Positions 17,002-25,774 of a stretch of DNA of 41,738 nt are shown here, piece after piece. Position numbers and translations under genes: made by a program. Where the stretch lies: positions 1 through 41,738 of the forward strand of contig NZ_JAQGNQ010000092.1 in assembly GCF_028291745.1 (NCBI RefSeq), in the 5' to 3' direction. This DNA is from Ramlibacter sp. Lineage in GTDB: Bacteria > Pseudomonadota > Gammaproteobacteria > Burkholderiales > Burkholderiaceae_C. The stretch's first letter is position 1. Each line of letters starts with the position of its first letter. The notes beneath the pieces are model-generated. The model worked only from the letters and a program-made list of their open reading frames with translations, was not told the origin of the DNA and did no database searches.

Positions 17002-17538
17002 CTACATCCACACGTTCTGCGGAAGCGTGCTTCGCAGTTCTTCGCAACGGGTCTCGATCGCTCGTTCGAGCTTCGCAATCATACGCAGCAGTACGCGCAG
17101 AGCGGGCCTTCGAATCGGCGCCCTAATAGCTCGGAAGATTCCCCCGTCGCCGTCTTCGAACACCTCAATTTCCAGTTCAAGGTAGTCGGCATCAGTGTGA
17201 GCAACTTCCCTGTTCCGGAGCTGAATCAGCAACTCGTGAAACTCACGCTCTTCGGATGTGAAGGAGCGTAGAAGCGACCCAGGAAGTGCCTTCTCGGCCA
17301 CCGAAGTGCCACGGGAGCTGACGAATGGCCGTGCGTACGATACGACGAGAGCTGTGTTCAGTGCCAAGAGGAGGCCAGACATGGGCTTGCTCCGTGGCAG
17401 TGCGATCTTCCGCACCAACAGCTCTGAGCCTACGTCACGAGCCTCTTCCAGATCGATCCGCGACAACCAAAGACGACGATAGAGCCGCAAGGCAGGCTGA
17501 AGCTGCGCTGGTACTTCGAATCGCTTGAGATCTGCCAC
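17002..17538 (-). CDS. Cassette-encoded hypothetical protein with a possible HEPN motif
   Basis: A protein of 178 residues that I do not recognise as a named family. It is mostly helical, with a short hydrophobic stretch around residues 54-66 (GLLLALNTALVVS). The segment LLIQLRNREVAHTDADY (about 105-121) has R-x5-H followed by T-D, close to the R-x4-6-H motif of HEPN ribonucleases. A second LLRMIAKLERAIETR helix follows near the C-terminus. The start is GTG, with GGAGAGG upstream. The gene is framed by perfect 12-bp inverted motifs (16982-16993 and 17549-17560) that contain integron R'/R'' boxes, and an attC-like hairpin follows the stop. It is thus probably a mobile gene cassette. Function is unknown; the HEPN reading is tentative. 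Confidence 0.65.
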   Translation of the reverse strand: MADLKRFEVPAQLQPALRLYRRLWLSRIDLEEARDVGSELLVRKIALPRSKPMSGLLLALNTALVVSYARPFVSSRGTSVAEKALPGSLLRSFTSEEREFHELLIQLRNREVAHTDADYLELEIEVFEDGDGGIFRAIRAPIRRPALRVLLRMIAKLERAIETRCEELRSTLPQNVWM

Positions 17539-17548
17539 AAGCCTCTCC

Positions 17549-17560
17549 GTGAGGTCTAAC
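17549..17560 (-). other. Integron R'-type core motif at the 5' end of the cassette-like gene
   Basis: The minus strand reads GTTAGAC (R' consensus GTTRRRY) followed by CTCAC, 11 nt before the GTG start. It is the exact inverse of the R'' motif after the gene. I saw no hairpin on the far side (17561 onward), so the preceding site could be an attI remnant or a lost attC. Confidence 0.45.
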
Positions 17561-18177
17561 TGTAATGTCTACCGCCCCCAAACCTGAAGCCCCGCACACG
17601 CGCGATCAGGCAGTCCGCGGCGGTGCGGCAGATTGTTGATTCAGGAACTCATTTTCCTCCATGGGCCGGAGAAGAGATCCATATTTCGCGAAGCTGCGAA
17701 CCCGCACTTGCCCACTATCGACACTGCCGCAACATCATGCTGCGTCTCTTTCCTGAAAAGCGTCACGCGCAGAATACAGTCGCCTGGCATTGCGCAGCAT
17801 CTTGTCGGTTGTGCATGGGAGCGCCCCTCCGGCGCCGGATGAGAAGTCCCCGATTCACCGAGCTGCAAATCTGCAGTTGCGCACAAGCGAAGGGCAGCAT
17901 CTGGTACGAGGCTCGGGACGGGACGCGGCCACTTGCTGTCGGTGTTCGCCCGCCAGCTCACCGGCGACCCACGCGCAGCACGTCCTGGACGAACACATCG
18001 CCCAAGCCGTCGTGGATGTTCAAGGTCTCCCACTTCCGGTCTCCTTCTCCAGCAGCCGACCCCTTGATCCCCGATACGCAAGCCACACGAGGACGCCTCG
18101 ACCGTGACCCTGCTTGGGCAGATGGCTTCCGAAACGCGCCGGCGTATGCTCCCGGCTTCTTCATTGGAGGAACGCCC
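17561..18177. other. Intergenic region of about 620 bp, possible gene remnants
   Basis: No open frame here has a convincing start or domain. A minus-strand stretch near 18000 reads KWETLNIHDGLGDVFVQDVL and looks protein-like, but it ends quickly and has no recognisable continuation. Base composition is mixed and less GC-biased in the left half. I read it as decayed sequence next to the integron-like patch, and I see no integrase gene. Confidence 0.4.
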
Positions 18178-18561
18178 ATGCCGCTGCTGTCCAACGACCC
18201 CGAAACCCAGGCCGGCCTGGCCACGCGCCGCAAGGTTCTGGGCGACGCCTATGTCGACGCGTCGCTGTCCAAGGTCACGCCGTTCACCGCGCCGCTGCAG
18301 GAACTGGTGACCAAGCATGCCTGGGGCAACACCTGGCAGCGTCCCGGGCTGGACCTGCGCACGCGCAGCATCGTCACGGTCGCGATGCTGGTCGGACTGG
18401 GCAAGATGCACGAGCTGAAGATCCACGTGCGCGGCGCCTTGAACAACGGCGTGACGCCGGAGGAACTGCAGGAGATATTCCTGCACGCGAGCGTGTATTG
18501 CGGGTTCCCGGCGACGCTCGATGCGTTCCGCACGGCGGCGGAAGTGATCGACGCGAAATGA
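18178..18561 (+). CDS. Carboxymuconolactone decarboxylase-family protein
   Basis: A 127-residue protein close to 4-carboxymuconolactone decarboxylase (PcaC) in size and pattern: RRKVLGDAYVDASLSK, HAWGNTWQRPGLDLRTRSI, ELKIHVRGALNNGVTPEELQ and HASVYCGFPA. In this branch there is no CxxC pair; the active site is around the conserved His residues. It may decarboxylate a lactone in aromatic degradation, but no pca genes are adjacent, so the substrate is open. ATG at 18178 is preceded by TTGGAGGAACGCCC, a good ribosome binding site. Confidence 0.85.
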   Translation: MPLLSNDPETQAGLATRRKVLGDAYVDASLSKVTPFTAPLQELVTKHAWGNTWQRPGLDLRTRSIVTVAMLVGLGKMHELKIHVRGALNNGVTPEELQEIFLHASVYCGFPATLDAFRTAAEVIDAK

Positions 18562-18565
18562 GGTT

Positions 18566-18649
18566 GCAAGCTCGGGTGCGCGTTGCGCAGTCCAGCCTAC
18601 GAGTGGCCCGCATGTAGGCTGGGCTGGCCGCGGGCCACCCCAGCTTGCA
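18566..18649. repeat. Palindromic repeat between converging genes (diverged GTAGG type)
   Basis: Outer arms GCAAGCT and AGCTTGC and inner arms around CAGCCTAC and GTAGGCTG make an imperfect inverted repeat of about 84 bp. It lies between the decarboxylase-like gene (ends 18561) and the LuxR gene (ends 18651). By position and partial sequence it belongs with the elements at 2873, 15636 and 22929. Confidence 0.55.
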
Positions 18650-18650
18650 T

Positions 18651-19196
18651 TCACGACCCCGCCATCAACTTGTGCACCAGATCCGCCGTGGTGTTCGCGC
18701 GGTACTTGCGCATCAATCGCGCGCGATAGATTTCCACGGTGCGGTGGCTGATGGCCAGGGTCTTGCCGATTTCCTTGGAGGTCAGGCCGTCGAGCAGGCG
18801 GGCCGCCACCTCGCGCTCGCGCGCCGTCAATTCCGCCTTCACCGGCCGTTGCGCGCTCAGGTCCTCGAAAGCCCAGATGCCCTGCGCGTGCGGCGCGGCG
18901 CGGTTCAAGGCGCGGCCGGTCACGTGGCACCAGAACACCTCGCCGTTCGCCCGCTTCATGATGCGGTCGTCGCCGTAGTGGCCTTTGGCATTCAGGATCG
19001 GGATCATGCGCTGGCCCAGGCGCTCGTATTCCTCGGGGCTGGGATACAGCACCAGGAACGATTGGCCGGTCAGCGTCTCGCGCGACCAGCCGAAGGTTTC
19101 GCACAGCTGCTGGTTGCAGTCCACGATCACGCGGTTGCGCGACAGGCACAGGCCGACGGGCGCGAGCTCGAATGCAAGCCGGTAATCGAGGTCCAT
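18651..19196 (-). CDS. PAS-LuxR transcriptional regulator
   Basis: A protein of 181 residues. An N-terminal PAS domain (about 5-110; VIVDCNQQLCETFGW, MKRANGEVFWCHVTG) is joined to a C-terminal LuxR/FixJ-type helix-turn-helix (about 120-181; LTAREREVAARLLDGLTSKEIG, then ISHRTVEIYRARLM). It probably senses a small ligand through PAS and activates neighbouring genes. It is divergent from scoA, and a TACTAC-GTAGTA inverted repeat lies in the shared promoter region, so scoAB is the likely target. There is no receiver domain and no adjacent kinase. Confidence 0.88.
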   Translation of the reverse strand: MDLDYRLAFELAPVGLCLSRNRVIVDCNQQLCETFGWSRETLTGQSFLVLYPSPEEYERLGQRMIPILNAKGHYGDDRIMKRANGEVFWCHVTGRALNRAAPHAQGIWAFEDLSAQRPVKAELTAREREVAARLLDGLTSKEIGKTLAISHRTVEIYRARLMRKYRANTTADLVHKLMAGS

Positions 19197-19216
19197 CCGG
19201 GCGGATCTCTAGGGAT

Positions 19217-19240
19217 TACTACGTAACATCATAGGTAGTA
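19217..19240. promoter_or_regulatory. Candidate operator between the PAS-LuxR gene and scoA
   Basis: TACTAC, 12 nt, GTAGTA form a perfect inverted repeat. Overlapping it, CTACG (19219-19223) and CGTAG (19242-19246) form another symmetric pair. LuxR-type regulators bind such short dyads. The site lies about 20 bp upstream of the regulator's ATG and about 55 bp upstream of the scoA start, so it could serve both promoters. Confidence 0.5.
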
Positions 19241-19295
19241 TCGTAGCGCTGCATGCGGCCCGCCCGGTGGGCCTGCTGTTTCCGAGGAGACTCGC

Positions 19296-19991
19296 TTGAA
19301 CAAGATTTATCCCAACGCGGCGGCGGCGATCGACGGCGTCGTCAAGTCCGGCCAGCTGCTGGCAGTCGGCGGCTTCGGGCTGTGCGGCATCCCCGAGGCG
19401 CTGATCGAGGCGGTGCGCGCCAGTGGCGCCAAGGACCTGACCGCGATCTCCAACAACGCCGGCATCGACGACTTCGGCCTCGGCAAGCTGCTGCAGACGC
19501 GGCAGATCAAGAAGATGATCTCCTCGTACGTGGGCGAGAACAAGGAGTTCGAACGCCAGTACCTGGCGGGCGAACTGGAGCTGGAATTCACCCCGCAAGG
19601 CACGCTGGCCGAGAAGCTGCGCGCCGGCGGCGCGGGCATTCCGGCCTTCTTCACGAAGACGGGTGTCGGCACGCTGGTGGCCGAGGGCAAGGAGCTGCGC
19701 GAATTCGACGGCGAGACCTACGTGATGGAGCGCTCGCTGGTGCCCGACGTCGCGCTGGTGAAGGCCGACGTCGCCGACAAGAGCGGCAACCTGCGCTTTC
19801 GCCTCACGGCGCGCAACTTCAATCCGGCCGCCGCCATGGCCGGCAAGGTGTGCATCGTCGAAGTGGAGAAGATCGTCGAAGTGGGCGAGCTCGCCCCCGA
19901 CGACATCCACCTGCCCGGCATCTACGTGCACCGCATCGTGCTCAATGCCAGCCCCGAGAAGCGCATCGAGAAGCGCACCATCCGCCCGTAA
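19296..19991 (+). CDS. scoA: 3-oxoacid CoA-transferase subunit A
   Basis: A protein of 231 residues. With ScoB it transfers CoA from succinyl-CoA to acetoacetate or another 3-oxoacid. Characteristic blocks are LLAVGGFGLCGIPEALIEAV, NNAGIDDFGLGKLL and GGAGIPAFFTKTGVGT. The start is TTG, preceded by GAGGAG, and gives MNKIYPNAAAAIDGV, the normal N-terminus of this family. It is first of scoA-scoB and divergent from a PAS-LuxR regulator. A full palindromic repeat element lies between scoA and scoB. Confidence 0.95.
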   Translation: MNKIYPNAAAAIDGVVKSGQLLAVGGFGLCGIPEALIEAVRASGAKDLTAISNNAGIDDFGLGKLLQTRQIKKMISSYVGENKEFERQYLAGELELEFTPQGTLAEKLRAGGAGIPAFFTKTGVGTLVAEGKELREFDGETYVMERSLVPDVALVKADVADKSGNLRFRLTARNFNPAAAMAGKVCIVEVEKIVEVGELAPDDIHLPGIYVHRIVLNASPEKRIEKRTIRP

Positions 19992-19995
19992 TCCG

Positions 19996-20107
19996 GAGGT
20001 CATTGCGGCCCGGACCCGCAGCGAACATGTCATTGCGGGCTTGACCCGCAATCCACGCTGCCTCGGATCAGGCGCCGCATGGATCCCGGGTCAAGCCCGG
20101 GATGACA
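19996..20107. repeat. GATGACATCC element between scoA and scoB
   Basis: A degenerate half (GTCATTGCGGCCCGGACCCG) is followed by a full two-part copy: GTCATTGCGGGCTTGACCCG, then ATCCCGGGTCAAGCCCGGGAT and GACA. It occupies nearly all of the 144-bp gap between the two subunit genes. Confidence 0.8.
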
Positions 20108-20135
20108 AGCGAAGACAGACACCAAGGAGATTCAC

Positions 20136-20774
20136 ATGCCCTGGACCCAAGACCAGATGGCCGCACGTGCGGCGCAGGAACTGCAGGACGGCTTCTACGT
20201 CAACCTCGGCATCGGCATCCCGACGCTGGTGGCCAACTTCACCGGCGACAAGGAGGTCTGGCTGCAATCGGAAAACGGCATGCTGGGCATCGGCCCCTTC
20301 CCGACCGATGCGGAAGTCGACGCCGACCTGATCAACGCCGGCAAGCAGACCGTCACCACCATCAAGGGCTCGGCCATCTTCGGCAGCCACGAGAGCTTCG
20401 CGATGATCCGCGGCGGCAAGATCAACCTCTCGATCCTGGGCGCCATGCAGGTCAGCGAGAAGGGCGACCTGGCCAACTGGATGATCCCCGGCAAGATGGT
20501 CAAGGGCATGGGCGGCGCCATGGACCTGGTGGCGGGCGTGCCGCGCGTGATCGTCCTGATGGAGCACGTGGCAAAAAAGAAGGACGGCAGCGAGGACCTG
20601 AAGATCCTGCCGCAATGCACGCTGCCCCTCACGGGCGTGGGCGTGGTGGACCGTATCATCACCGACCTGGGCGTGTTCGACGTGACCGAGCAGGGCCTGA
20701 AGGTCGCCGAACTCGCCCCCGGGGTGACGTTCGAGCAGGTGCAATCCAAGACCGGCGTGCAGTTGATCCAGTAG
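20136..20774 (+). CDS. scoB: 3-oxoacid CoA-transferase subunit B
   Basis: A protein of 212 residues. The catalytic Glu that forms the enzyme-CoA thioester is E46 in [25 protein letters not shown] and ATG-proximal AAQELQDG are typical of the family. AAGGAG precedes the ATG. It should pair with ScoA to make the heteromeric enzyme of ketone-body or beta-ketoacid use. The next gene, a CaiB/BaiF CoA-transferase, starts 7 nt after the stop, so the operon probably runs on. Confidence 0.95.
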   Translation: MPWTQDQMAARAAQELQDGFYVNLGIGIPTLVANFTGDKEVWLQSENGMLGIGPFPTDAEVDADLINAGKQTVTTIKGSAIFGSHESFAMIRGGKINLSILGAMQVSEKGDLANWMIPGKMVKGMGGAMDLVAGVPRVIVLMEHVAKKKDGSEDLKILPQCTLPLTGVGVVDRIITDLGVFDVTEQGLKVAELAPGVTFEQVQSKTGVQLIQ

Positions 20775-20781
20775 GCTCGCA

Positions 20782-22194
20782 GTGAGCGCAGCAATGCCGG
20801 GCGATGTCCTTGCCAGCCTCTGGCAACTCGCCGGCCTGCCCGGCGACGCGCTCGCCTGCGCCCACCTGACCGGCACCGACCCGGTCTATCCCTCTTCCTT
20901 TGCCGTCGCCACGGCGGCGCAATCCACCATCGCTGCGGCGGCGCTCGCCGCCTGCGAGTTGGCGCATGCGCGTGGCGTGCCGCGCCAGCAGGTCGCGGTC
21001 GATGCCACGCATGCCGCCGCCGAATGCCTCGGCTGGTTCAGCGTCGACGGCCGCGTGCCCGAGGCCTGGGACAAGTTCTCCGGCCTGTACCGTGCCCGCG
21101 ATGGGCACGTGCGCATCCACGCCAACTTCGCGCATCACCGCGAGGGCGCCCTGCGCCTGCTGGGCCTGGACCCGGAGCAGGCCGACCGCGCCGCCGCGGA
21201 ACAGGCGATGCTGCACTGGGATGCACTCGCCTTCGAAGACGCCGCGGCAGGGCAGGGCCTGGTCGCCACCGCCCTGCGCAGCTTCGCGCAATGGGATGCC
21301 AGCCCGCAAGGCCAGGCGCTTGCCGCGCAGCCGCTGTTCACGATCACCCGCATCGGCGATGCCGATCCGTTGCCGCTGCCGGCGCTCGATGCCCAGCAGC
21401 GCCCGCTCGCAGGCGTGCGCGTACTGGACCTCACGCGCATCCTGGCGGGCCCGGTGGGCGGCCGCGCGCTGGCTGCCTACGGCGCCGACGTGATGCTGGT
21501 GAATGCGCCGCACCTGCCCAACATCGAAGCCATCGCCGACACCAGCCGCGGCAAGCGCTCGGCGCTGCTGGATCTGCGCACGGACGACGGTCGCAGGGGC
21601 ATGGCCGCCTTGCTGGCCGATGCGCACGTCTTCGTGCAGGGTTACCGCCCCGGCGCCTTGCAAGCGCTCGGGTTCGCGCCCGAGGCGCTGGCCGCGCGCC
21701 GACCGGGGATCGTCTGCGTGTCGTTGTCCGCCTATGGCATGCAAGGGCCGTGGCACTCGCGCCGCGGCTTCGATTCGCTGGTGCAGACGGCGATGGGCTT
21801 CAACCTGGCCGAGGGCGAGGCCGCCCACGCCAGCGATGCCGCCAAGGCGGGCGAGCCGGTGCGCCCCCGGCCGCTGCCCATGCAGATCCTGGACCAGGCC
21901 ACCGGCTACCTCATCGCCTTCGCTGCGGCCGCTGCGCTGTGGCGGCAGCAGCGCGAAGGCGGCAGTTGGCACGTGCAGGTCTCGCTGGCGCAGACCGGGC
22001 ACTGGATTCGCAAGCTCGGCCGTGTGCCGGATGGTTTTGCCGTCACGCCACCGGACCTCCAGCCCTTCCTGGAAACCACCGCCTCCGGCTACGGCGCGCT
22101 GCGGGCCCTGCGGCACAGCGCGCTGTTGAGCCGCACGCCGGCAGGCTGGATCCGGCCGTCGGCACCTCCTGGCTCATCGCCGCCGCGCTGGTAA
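20782..22194 (+). CDS. CaiB/BaiF family (type III) CoA-transferase
   Basis: A protein of 470 residues. The type III pattern is seen in the second half: [57 protein letters not shown] and [14 protein letters not shown]. The N-terminal half (about 1-205) is a related but diverged domain, as in two-domain members. It transfers CoA between carboxylic acids; the substrate is not evident. The start may be GTG (20782) or ATG (20794); neither has a strong ribosome binding site, which fits coupling to scoB 7 nt upstream. Confidence 0.88.
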   Translation: MSAAMPGDVLASLWQLAGLPGDALACAHLTGTDPVYPSSFAVATAAQSTIAAAALAACELAHARGVPRQQVAVDATHAAAECLGWFSVDGRVPEAWDKFSGLYRARDGHVRIHANFAHHREGALRLLGLDPEQADRAAAEQAMLHWDALAFEDAAAGQGLVATALRSFAQWDASPQGQALAAQPLFTITRIGDADPLPLPALDAQQRPLAGVRVLDLTRILAGPVGGRALAAYGADVMLVNAPHLPNIEAIADTSRGKRSALLDLRTDDGRRGMAALLADAHVFVQGYRPGALQALGFAPEALAARRPGIVCVSLSAYGMQGPWHSRRGFDSLVQTAMGFNLAEGEAAHASDAAKAGEPVRPRPLPMQILDQATGYLIAFAAAAALWRQQREGGSWHVQVSLAQTGHWIRKLGRVPDGFAVTPPDLQPFLETTASGYGALRALRHSALLSRTPAGWIRPSAPPGSSPPRW

Positions 22195-22323
22195 TCTCCG
22201 ACCAGGCCCGCGGGAAGGTTGCTGACAGCCGATAGTTGGCTTGGCCTGCGTACTTTGCACGGTCCGGTGCTCATCATCCCGGCATACCAAATCTGGGCCG
22301 CTGGTGCGGCGGAAGGGCAAGTC

Positions 22324-22917
22324 ATGAAACTGAAAATCGGAGTCCTGGGCGGACTGCTGCTGCTCGCCGGCGCCAATGCGATGGCTTGCTACACCGTCTA
22401 TGACGGCAACTCGCGGGTGGTCTATCGCGGCCTCGAAGCACCGGTGGACATGAGCCTGCCGCTGCGCGATGCCCTGGTCACGCGCTTCCAGCGTGGCGCC
22501 AGCATGGTGTTCGACCAGACGGCCGAATGCACTGCCGTCGGCATCGCACAGGTGGCGCGGCCCACCGGCGGCATCGTGCCGGTCAACACGATCCGCATGG
22601 AAGGCAGCGGCCGGCAGGCCTCGCCTTCGAGCGCGGCGCCCCTGTTCACCGACCTGCAGACCGCCGAGCGCGCGCACCTGCCGCACACGCTGGTGGCCGG
22701 CGACATCGTGATGGTTCCCTCGGCGGCCGCGGCCCGCGTGAACCTGCCAAGCTTCACGGTGATCCCCGCCGATGTCGCGGTCGCAGCCGCGCCCGCTTCG
22801 CCGAACACCGCGGTGCTCGGCGCTGGCGCCCACCCGTCGACCGTGATCACCGAGATGCGCAACCCGCCGATGACGATCATCCAGCACGGTGGCAACGTGC
22901 AGGTGCAGCGGTATTGA
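22324..22917 (+). CDS. Conserved secreted hypothetical protein
   Basis: A protein of 197 residues with a clear signal peptide ([21 protein letters not shown]), then [21 protein letters not shown], which I recognise as a pattern of Burkholderiales hypothetical proteins. The middle has [14 protein letters not shown] and the C-terminal part is Pro/Ala/Val-rich with THE-like repeats of Val and Ala absent of known domains, ending [18 protein letters not shown]. Two Cys residues could form a disulfide in the periplasm. No function is known to me. It converges on the DNA glycosylase gene with a palindromic repeat between. Confidence 0.75.
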   Translation: MKLKIGVLGGLLLLAGANAMACYTVYDGNSRVVYRGLEAPVDMSLPLRDALVTRFQRGASMVFDQTAECTAVGIAQVARPTGGIVPVNTIRMEGSGRQASPSSAAPLFTDLQTAERAHLPHTLVAGDIVMVPSAAAARVNLPSFTVIPADVAVAAAPASPNTAVLGAGAHPSTVITEMRNPPMTIIQHGGNVQVQRY

Positions 22918-22928
22918 GATGTCCTCTC

Positions 22929-23019
22929 GTAGGGTGGGATGCGGCAAAGCCGCACCCCACCTTGCCGCGCACAGGAGGGCCGTTTGGTGGATGCGGCTTG
23001 GCCGCATCCACCCTACCTG
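22929..23019. repeat. GTAGGGTGGG palindromic repeats between converging genes
   Basis: A first palindrome, GTAGGGTGGGATGCGGCAAA and its inverse GCCGCACCCCACC, is followed by a second, GGTGGATGCGGCTTGGCCGC and ATCCACCCTACC. The second one supplies the stop codon (TAG read on the minus strand at 23013-23015) of the DNA glycosylase gene. Confidence 0.75.
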
Positions 23020-23576
23020 AACGGTCGGCTCAGGAATCGTGAGCCGGCCAGCCCGAAGCGCCACGGCACCTCCGCGGCCTTGCTGATGCCGATGCGGGGG
23101 CCGGCCACGACCTCGTGCTCTTGCTCCGCGGCCAGCACTTCGAAGGGCTTGCGATCGAGTCGATGGCCGTTGTAGGCATGCACGATCGCCAGGGCCTGCC
23201 CCACGCGGCCCGGTCCCGAACAAAGCAGGCGCACGTCGTGCATGCCGCGCCGCTCGCACATCGTCGCCAGGCCTTGCAGCGGCTCGATCGCGCGGATCAA
23301 CACCCCGGCGCCATGCCCTTCCTCGCGGCAGACGAAATTCAGGCACCAGTGGATGCCGTAGGAGCGATAGACATACGCGCGCCCGGGCGGCCCGAACATC
23401 ACGGCATTGCGCGGCGTCGGCCCGGGGTAGGTGTGCGAGGCCGGGTCGGCGCGGTCGTACGCCTCGGTCTCGACGATGCGGCCGCCGACACCGTCGACCA
23501 GCAGCACCGCGCCGATCAGCGCCTGCGCCACCACCGCGGCATCGCCCAGGAAGTCGGCCGGCCCCAGTTTAGGCAC
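23013..23576 (-). CDS. 3-methyladenine DNA glycosylase (AAG/MPG family)
   Basis: A protein of 187 residues in the mammalian-type alkyladenine glycosylase family, which removes alkylated purines from DNA. Characteristic blocks are [21 protein letters not shown] (catalytic Glu within VETEAY), [21 protein letters not shown] and [13 protein letters not shown]. The GTG start at 23576 overlaps the ABC transporter stop by 8 bp, implying coupling. Its stop codon lies inside a GTAGGGTGGG repeat, so the C-terminus RFLSRPFR was probably set by insertion of the repeat. Confidence 0.9.
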   Translation of the reverse strand: MPKLGPADFLGDAAVVAQALIGAVLLVDGVGGRIVETEAYDRADPASHTYPGPTPRNAVMFGPPGRAYVYRSYGIHWCLNFVCREEGHGAGVLIRAIEPLQGLATMCERRGMHDVRLLCSGPGRVGQALAIVHAYNGHRLDRKPFEVLAAEQEHEVVAGPRIGISKAAEVPWRFGLAGSRFLSRPFR

Positions 23577-25416
23577 CGGCCTCCTCCGCCACGCTCTCGC
23601 CCAGGAAGCCGCCGCTCTGGTGCGCCCACAGGCGCGCATACAGGCCGCCCTGCGCCAGCAGCGAGCGATGGTCGCCCTGTTCGACGATGCGGCCGCCATC
23701 CATCACCACCAGCCGGTCCAGCGCCATGATGGTGGAGAGGCGGTGCGCGATCGCGATCACCGTCTTGCCCTGCATCAGGTCCTTCAGGCTTTCCTGGATC
23801 GCGGCTTCCACTTCCGAGTCGAGCGCGCTGGTGGCTTCGTCCAGCAGCAGGATGGGCGCGTTCTTCAGCATCACGCGGGCAATCGCGATGCGTTGCCGCT
23901 GCCCGCCCGAGAGCTTCACGCCCCGTTCGCCGACGTGCGCGTCGTAGCCGGCGCGGCCCTGCGGGTCGGTCAGCGTCGCGATGAAGCGGTGCGCCTGGGC
24001 CCGCTGCGCGGCACGCACCAGGTCTTCCTCACCCGCGGTCGGGCGGCCGTACAGGATGTTGTCGCGCACCGAACGGTGCAGCAGCGAGGTGTCCTGCGTG
24101 ACCATGCCGATGCTGGCGCGCAGGCTGTCCTGGGTGACGTGCGCGATGTCCTGACCGTCCACCAGGATGCGGCCGCCCTCGATGTCGTAGAAGCGCAGCA
24201 GCAGGTTCACCAGCGTCGACTTGCCGGCGCCTGAGCGGCCGATCAGGCCCACCTTCTCGCCGGCGCGCACCGTCAGCGTGAATTCGTCGATCACCGGCTG
24301 CGGCTTGCCGTAGCCGAAGCGCACGTGCTCGAAGCGCACCTCGCCGCGGGCCACCTGCAGCGGCTGCGCATCCGGCGCATCCAGCACCAGGCGCGGCCGG
24401 GTGAGGGTGCCGATGCCGTCGAGGATGGTGCCGATGTTCTCGAACAGCGATGCCATCTCCCACATGATCGAGTGCGACATGGCGTTCACGCGCAGCGTCA
24501 TCGACGTGACCGCCGCCACCGCGCCGGCGCTCACCTGTCCCTGCGACCAAAGCCACACGCTGTAGCCGCAGGAGGCGACGATCAGCGACACCACCAGCGT
24601 GTGGTTGACGAACTGGAAGGCCGTCACCAGCCGCATCTGCTTGTGGCCGGTGGTCATGAACTCCGTCATCGCCTGGCGTGCGAAGCCGGCCTCGCGCTGC
24701 GTGTGCGAGAACAGCTTGACCGTGGTGATGTTGGTGTACGCATCGGTGATGCGGCCGGTCATCAGCGCGCGCGCGTCGGCCTGCTGCTTGCCGATGCGGC
24801 CCAGGCGCGGCACGAAGTACCAGCATGAGGCGCCGTACAGCACCAGCCAGCCCAGGAAGGGCAGCATCAGCCGCAGGTCGAAGCTGCCCGCCAGCGCCAC
24901 CACCGTGATGAAGAAGGCGGCCGTGCTGATGATCACCTCGCTGGTGGTGAACAGCGTCTCGCGCACGGCCAGCGCGGTCTGCATCACCTTGGTCGTGATG
25001 CGGCCGGCGAAATCGTCGGAATAGAAGGAGAGGCTCTGGCCCAGCATCATGCGGTGGAAATTCCAGCGCAGGCGCAGCGTGAGGTTGATGGCCAGCGTCT
25101 GGTGCTTGATGAAGCTCTGGCCGACCACCAGCGGGATGCTGGCCAACAGCACCACCACGAACACCACGAAGGTGTGCCCCTCCTGCTGCCACAGCGTGCC
25201 GGGCCGCGCGTGCGTGAGCCAGTCCACCACATGGCCGAGCGCCCCGAACAGCCAGGCGTCCCAGCAGGACGCCGCCGCGCTCAGCACCGTCAGCGCCAGC
25301 AGGTAGGCACGCGTCCCCTCGGTGCAGGCCCAGACGAAGGAGAAGAACTTCCTCGGCAACTCGGCCGGCTCGGCCTCGGGATAAGGGTGCAGCAGTTTCT
25401 CGAACAGCCGGTACAA
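23569..25416 (-). CDS. ABC transporter, fused permease and ATPase
   Basis: A protein of 615 residues: a six-helix transmembrane domain (about 35-330) followed by the nucleotide-binding domain. The Walker [10 protein letters not shown] lies near residue 394, the signature [13 protein letters not shown] near 500, and Walker [13 protein letters not shown] and IAIAHRLST follow. This is a half-transporter exporter of the MsbA/LmrA type that should act as a homodimer; the substrate is unknown. The start is TTG with GGAGG 6 nt upstream. It overlaps the DNA glycosylase gene at its 3' end. Confidence 0.92.
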   Translation of the reverse strand: MYRLFEKLLHPYPEAEPAELPRKFFSFVWACTEGTRAYLLALTVLSAAASCWDAWLFGALGHVVDWLTHARPGTLWQQEGHTFVVFVVVLLASIPLVVGQSFIKHQTLAINLTLRLRWNFHRMMLGQSLSFYSDDFAGRITTKVMQTALAVRETLFTTSEVIISTAAFFITVVALAGSFDLRLMLPFLGWLVLYGASCWYFVPRLGRIGKQQADARALMTGRITDAYTNITTVKLFSHTQREAGFARQAMTEFMTTGHKQMRLVTAFQFVNHTLVVSLIVASCGYSVWLWSQGQVSAGAVAAVTSMTLRVNAMSHSIMWEMASLFENIGTILDGIGTLTRPRLVLDAPDAQPLQVARGEVRFEHVRFGYGKPQPVIDEFTLTVRAGEKVGLIGRSGAGKSTLVNLLLRFYDIEGGRILVDGQDIAHVTQDSLRASIGMVTQDTSLLHRSVRDNILYGRPTAGEEDLVRAAQRAQAHRFIATLTDPQGRAGYDAHVGERGVKLSGGQRQRIAIARVMLKNAPILLLDEATSALDSEVEAAIQESLKDLMQGKTVIAIAHRLSTIMALDRLVVMDGGRIVEQGDHRSLLAQGGLYARLWAHQSGGFLGESVAEEAGA

Positions 25417-25774
25417 CGAAGGCCTCCAATGACGGCAGTCACCTTACCAGCCTTTCAAACAAATTGGGGTCAGGTTCGCATTTCCGCGGCGGTCCCCGCG
25501 CGTCGCTCCGGGAGCTACTGTTGTCCCAAATGCAGTTGGTATGGCACAAATGCATTTTCGCGCGGGTGCCTTTCCTGCGCGGCCAGTCGGTCGCCGTCAT
25601 CGTGCCGGCCTGGTTCGCGCCCAAGCTCGGTGCAGTGGCGCCTGGCAGGCGTGGCGGGGGACCCGCCGCTCGCAGAGCAAGCTCGCGCAGCCTCCCCTTG
25701 CGCCGCCTCCTCTCCTACCCGGGCCATCACCGCCGGGGTGGAGAATCGCCGTTCGGCCATTCCAAACGCGACCT
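25417..25774. other. Divergent intergenic region with a GGGGTCAGGTTCG motif
   Basis: Between the ABC transporter and the hybrid kinase. The sequence ATTGGGGTCAGGTTCGCATT at about 25463 resembles a motif often found beside decayed mobile elements in proteobacteria, but no transposase frame remains. Open frames here are shadows. The kinase frame extends back to 25541 without conserved residues. Confidence 0.4.

Noticed and set aside
17623..18177. N-terminal extension of the carboxymuconolactone decarboxylase-like protein
   Set aside because: The frame is open upstream of 18178, but the translation is Cys/Arg-rich and unlike the family; the ATG at 18178 has a good ribosome binding site and gives the normal family length.
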